From Piscirickettsiaceae bacterium (GTDB lineage: Bacteria; Pseudomonadota; Gammaproteobacteria; Nitrosococcales; Methylophagaceae): a stretch of 6,129 bases of DNA. Below the pieces are notes generated by a model, which was not told the origin of the DNA, ran no database searches, and saw only the letters and a list, made by a program, of their open reading frames with translations. Shown here in pieces: positions 5,556 to 6,129 of the stretch (positions are counted from its first letter, which is position 1; each line of letters begins with the position of its first letter). The position numbers and the translations under genes were made by a program. The stretch covers positions 1 to 6,129 of the forward strand of contig DAOUSV010000098.1 in assembly GCA_030627065.1 (NCBI GenBank). Reading direction: 5' to 3'.

Positions 5556-6129
5556 TTAACTGCTCACTCGCCATCGTTTTACGCTTTAAATGTACCAATA
5601 ATAATGAAATTGCCGCAGGTGTTACGCCTGATATTCTTGCCGCCTGACCTAAACTATTCGGTTTAGCTTGCTGTAGCTTCTCACGCACCTCATTAGACAG
5701 GCCGCGAACATCTTTATAATCAAGCTCATCAGGTAACTCAGTCATTTCATGACGCTGCAAACGCTCAATTTCACTTTTCTGACGCGTAATATAACCTGCA
5801 TATTTAGTGGAAATAACCACTTGCTCAGACACATCATGAGGCAACTGAGTTTCTTCACCCATTAGATCAAGCAAGCCTGCATAATCAACTGTTGGCCGGC
5901 GTAATAATTCAATGGCGGTATTCACCTTCTTTAACGGCTCGCCTAAGACTTGCTCAGCCACTGCTTGGTCAACCTTCTCAGGGCTAAACTTATACACCTC
6001 TAAACGCTTAGTTTCTTTTTCTATTGCTTCCCTTTTCGCCGTAAAGGAAGTCCAACGTTCATCATCCACCAGCCCTAATTCACGCCCTTTAGGTGTTAAG
6101 CGTAAATCAGCATTATCTTCACGTAATAA
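5548..6129 (-). CDS. mnmG: tRNA uridine-5-carboxymethylaminomethyl modification enzyme MnmG, C-terminal part
   Basis: MnmG (GidA), with MnmE, installs the (carboxymethyl)aminomethyl group on wobble U34 of certain tRNAs, using FAD, NADH and methylene-tetrahydrofolate. Only the last 193 residues are present. The frame is open to the window edge and the FAD-binding N-terminal domain lies outside. The fragment begins LLREDNADLRLTPKGRELGL, almost the same as E. coli MnmG from about residue 437. It contains YAGYITRQ (fragment 110-117), GLSNEVREKL (143-152) and SLGQAARISGVTPAAIS (159-175), the C-terminal helical region involved in MnmE and tRNA contacts. A GTG at 6069-6067 is an internal Val codon and not the start. 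The stop at 5550-5548 lies inside rsmG. No internal break is seen, so the truncation is only the window boundary. Confidence 0.97.
   Translation of the reverse strand, partial: LLREDNADLRLTPKGRELGLVDDERWTSFTAKREAIEKETKRLEVYKFSPEKVDQAVAEQVLGEPLKKVNTAIELLRRPTVDYAGLLDLMGEETQLPHDVSEQVVISTKYAGYITRQKSEIERLQRHEMTELPDELDYKDVRGLSNEVREKLQQAKPNSLGQAARISGVTPAAISLLLVHLKRKTMASEQLND

Noticed and set aside
6067..6069. GTG as a possible start of a 173-residue protein
   Set aside because: The frame stays open upstream to the window edge and encodes well-conserved MnmG sequence, so this is an internal valine codon.

Overview
This window is a stretch of bacterial chromosome in which every supported gene lies on the minus strand, so transcription runs from position 6129 down to 1. 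The order along transcription is mnmG (3' part), rsmG, parA, parB, an uncharacterised membrane protein gene, atpI, atpB, atpE, atpF and atpH (5' part). The arrangement mnmG-rsmG-parAB followed by atpIBEFH is the classic origin-proximal block of Gammaproteobacteria. The protein sequences support that: the c subunit, the a-subunit core around its essential arginine, and the MnmG C-terminus all look gammaproteobacterial. Base composition is moderately AT-rich. I cannot name a genus from the sequence alone.

Region 6129-4923 holds two RNA-modification genes: mnmG, for the tRNA wobble uridine, and rsmG, for 16S rRNA G527 (E. coli numbering). Their reading frames overlap by 8 bases. Region 4917-3279 holds the chromosome partition pair: ParA, a Walker-type ATPase, and ParB, a CTP-dependent parS-binding clamp. 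Spacings of 5 and 16 bases suggest one transcript from mnmG through parB. Region 3279-2248 is a gene for a roughly 10-helix membrane protein of unknown function. Its start codon overlaps the parB stop by one base. It is the only gene here I cannot assign, and it is not part of the standard E. coli arrangement.

The 88-base gap at 2160-2247 is the longest in the window. It contains a good sigma70-type promoter candidate (perfect TATAAT) pointing into atpI, and no convincing terminator. Region 2159-1 is the start of the F1Fo ATP synthase operon: atpI (assembly helper), atpB (a), atpE (c), atpF (b) and the first 34 codons of atpH (delta). The a and c subunits keep their proton-path residues, and the c subunit lacks the usual sodium-type ligands, so a proton-coupled enzyme is expected. 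Non-coding signals here include an A/T-only tract before a strong Shine-Dalgarno at atpE, and a possible stem-loop between atpE and atpF. Both fit differential expression of the high-copy c subunit.

Most of the window is ordinary housekeeping DNA. I see no mobile element, CRISPR array, RNA gene or clear new system. The points most worth a second look are the unknown membrane gene between par and atp, the atp promoter with its GC-rich discriminator, the atpE leader and downstream hairpin, and a half parS-like sequence inside parB.
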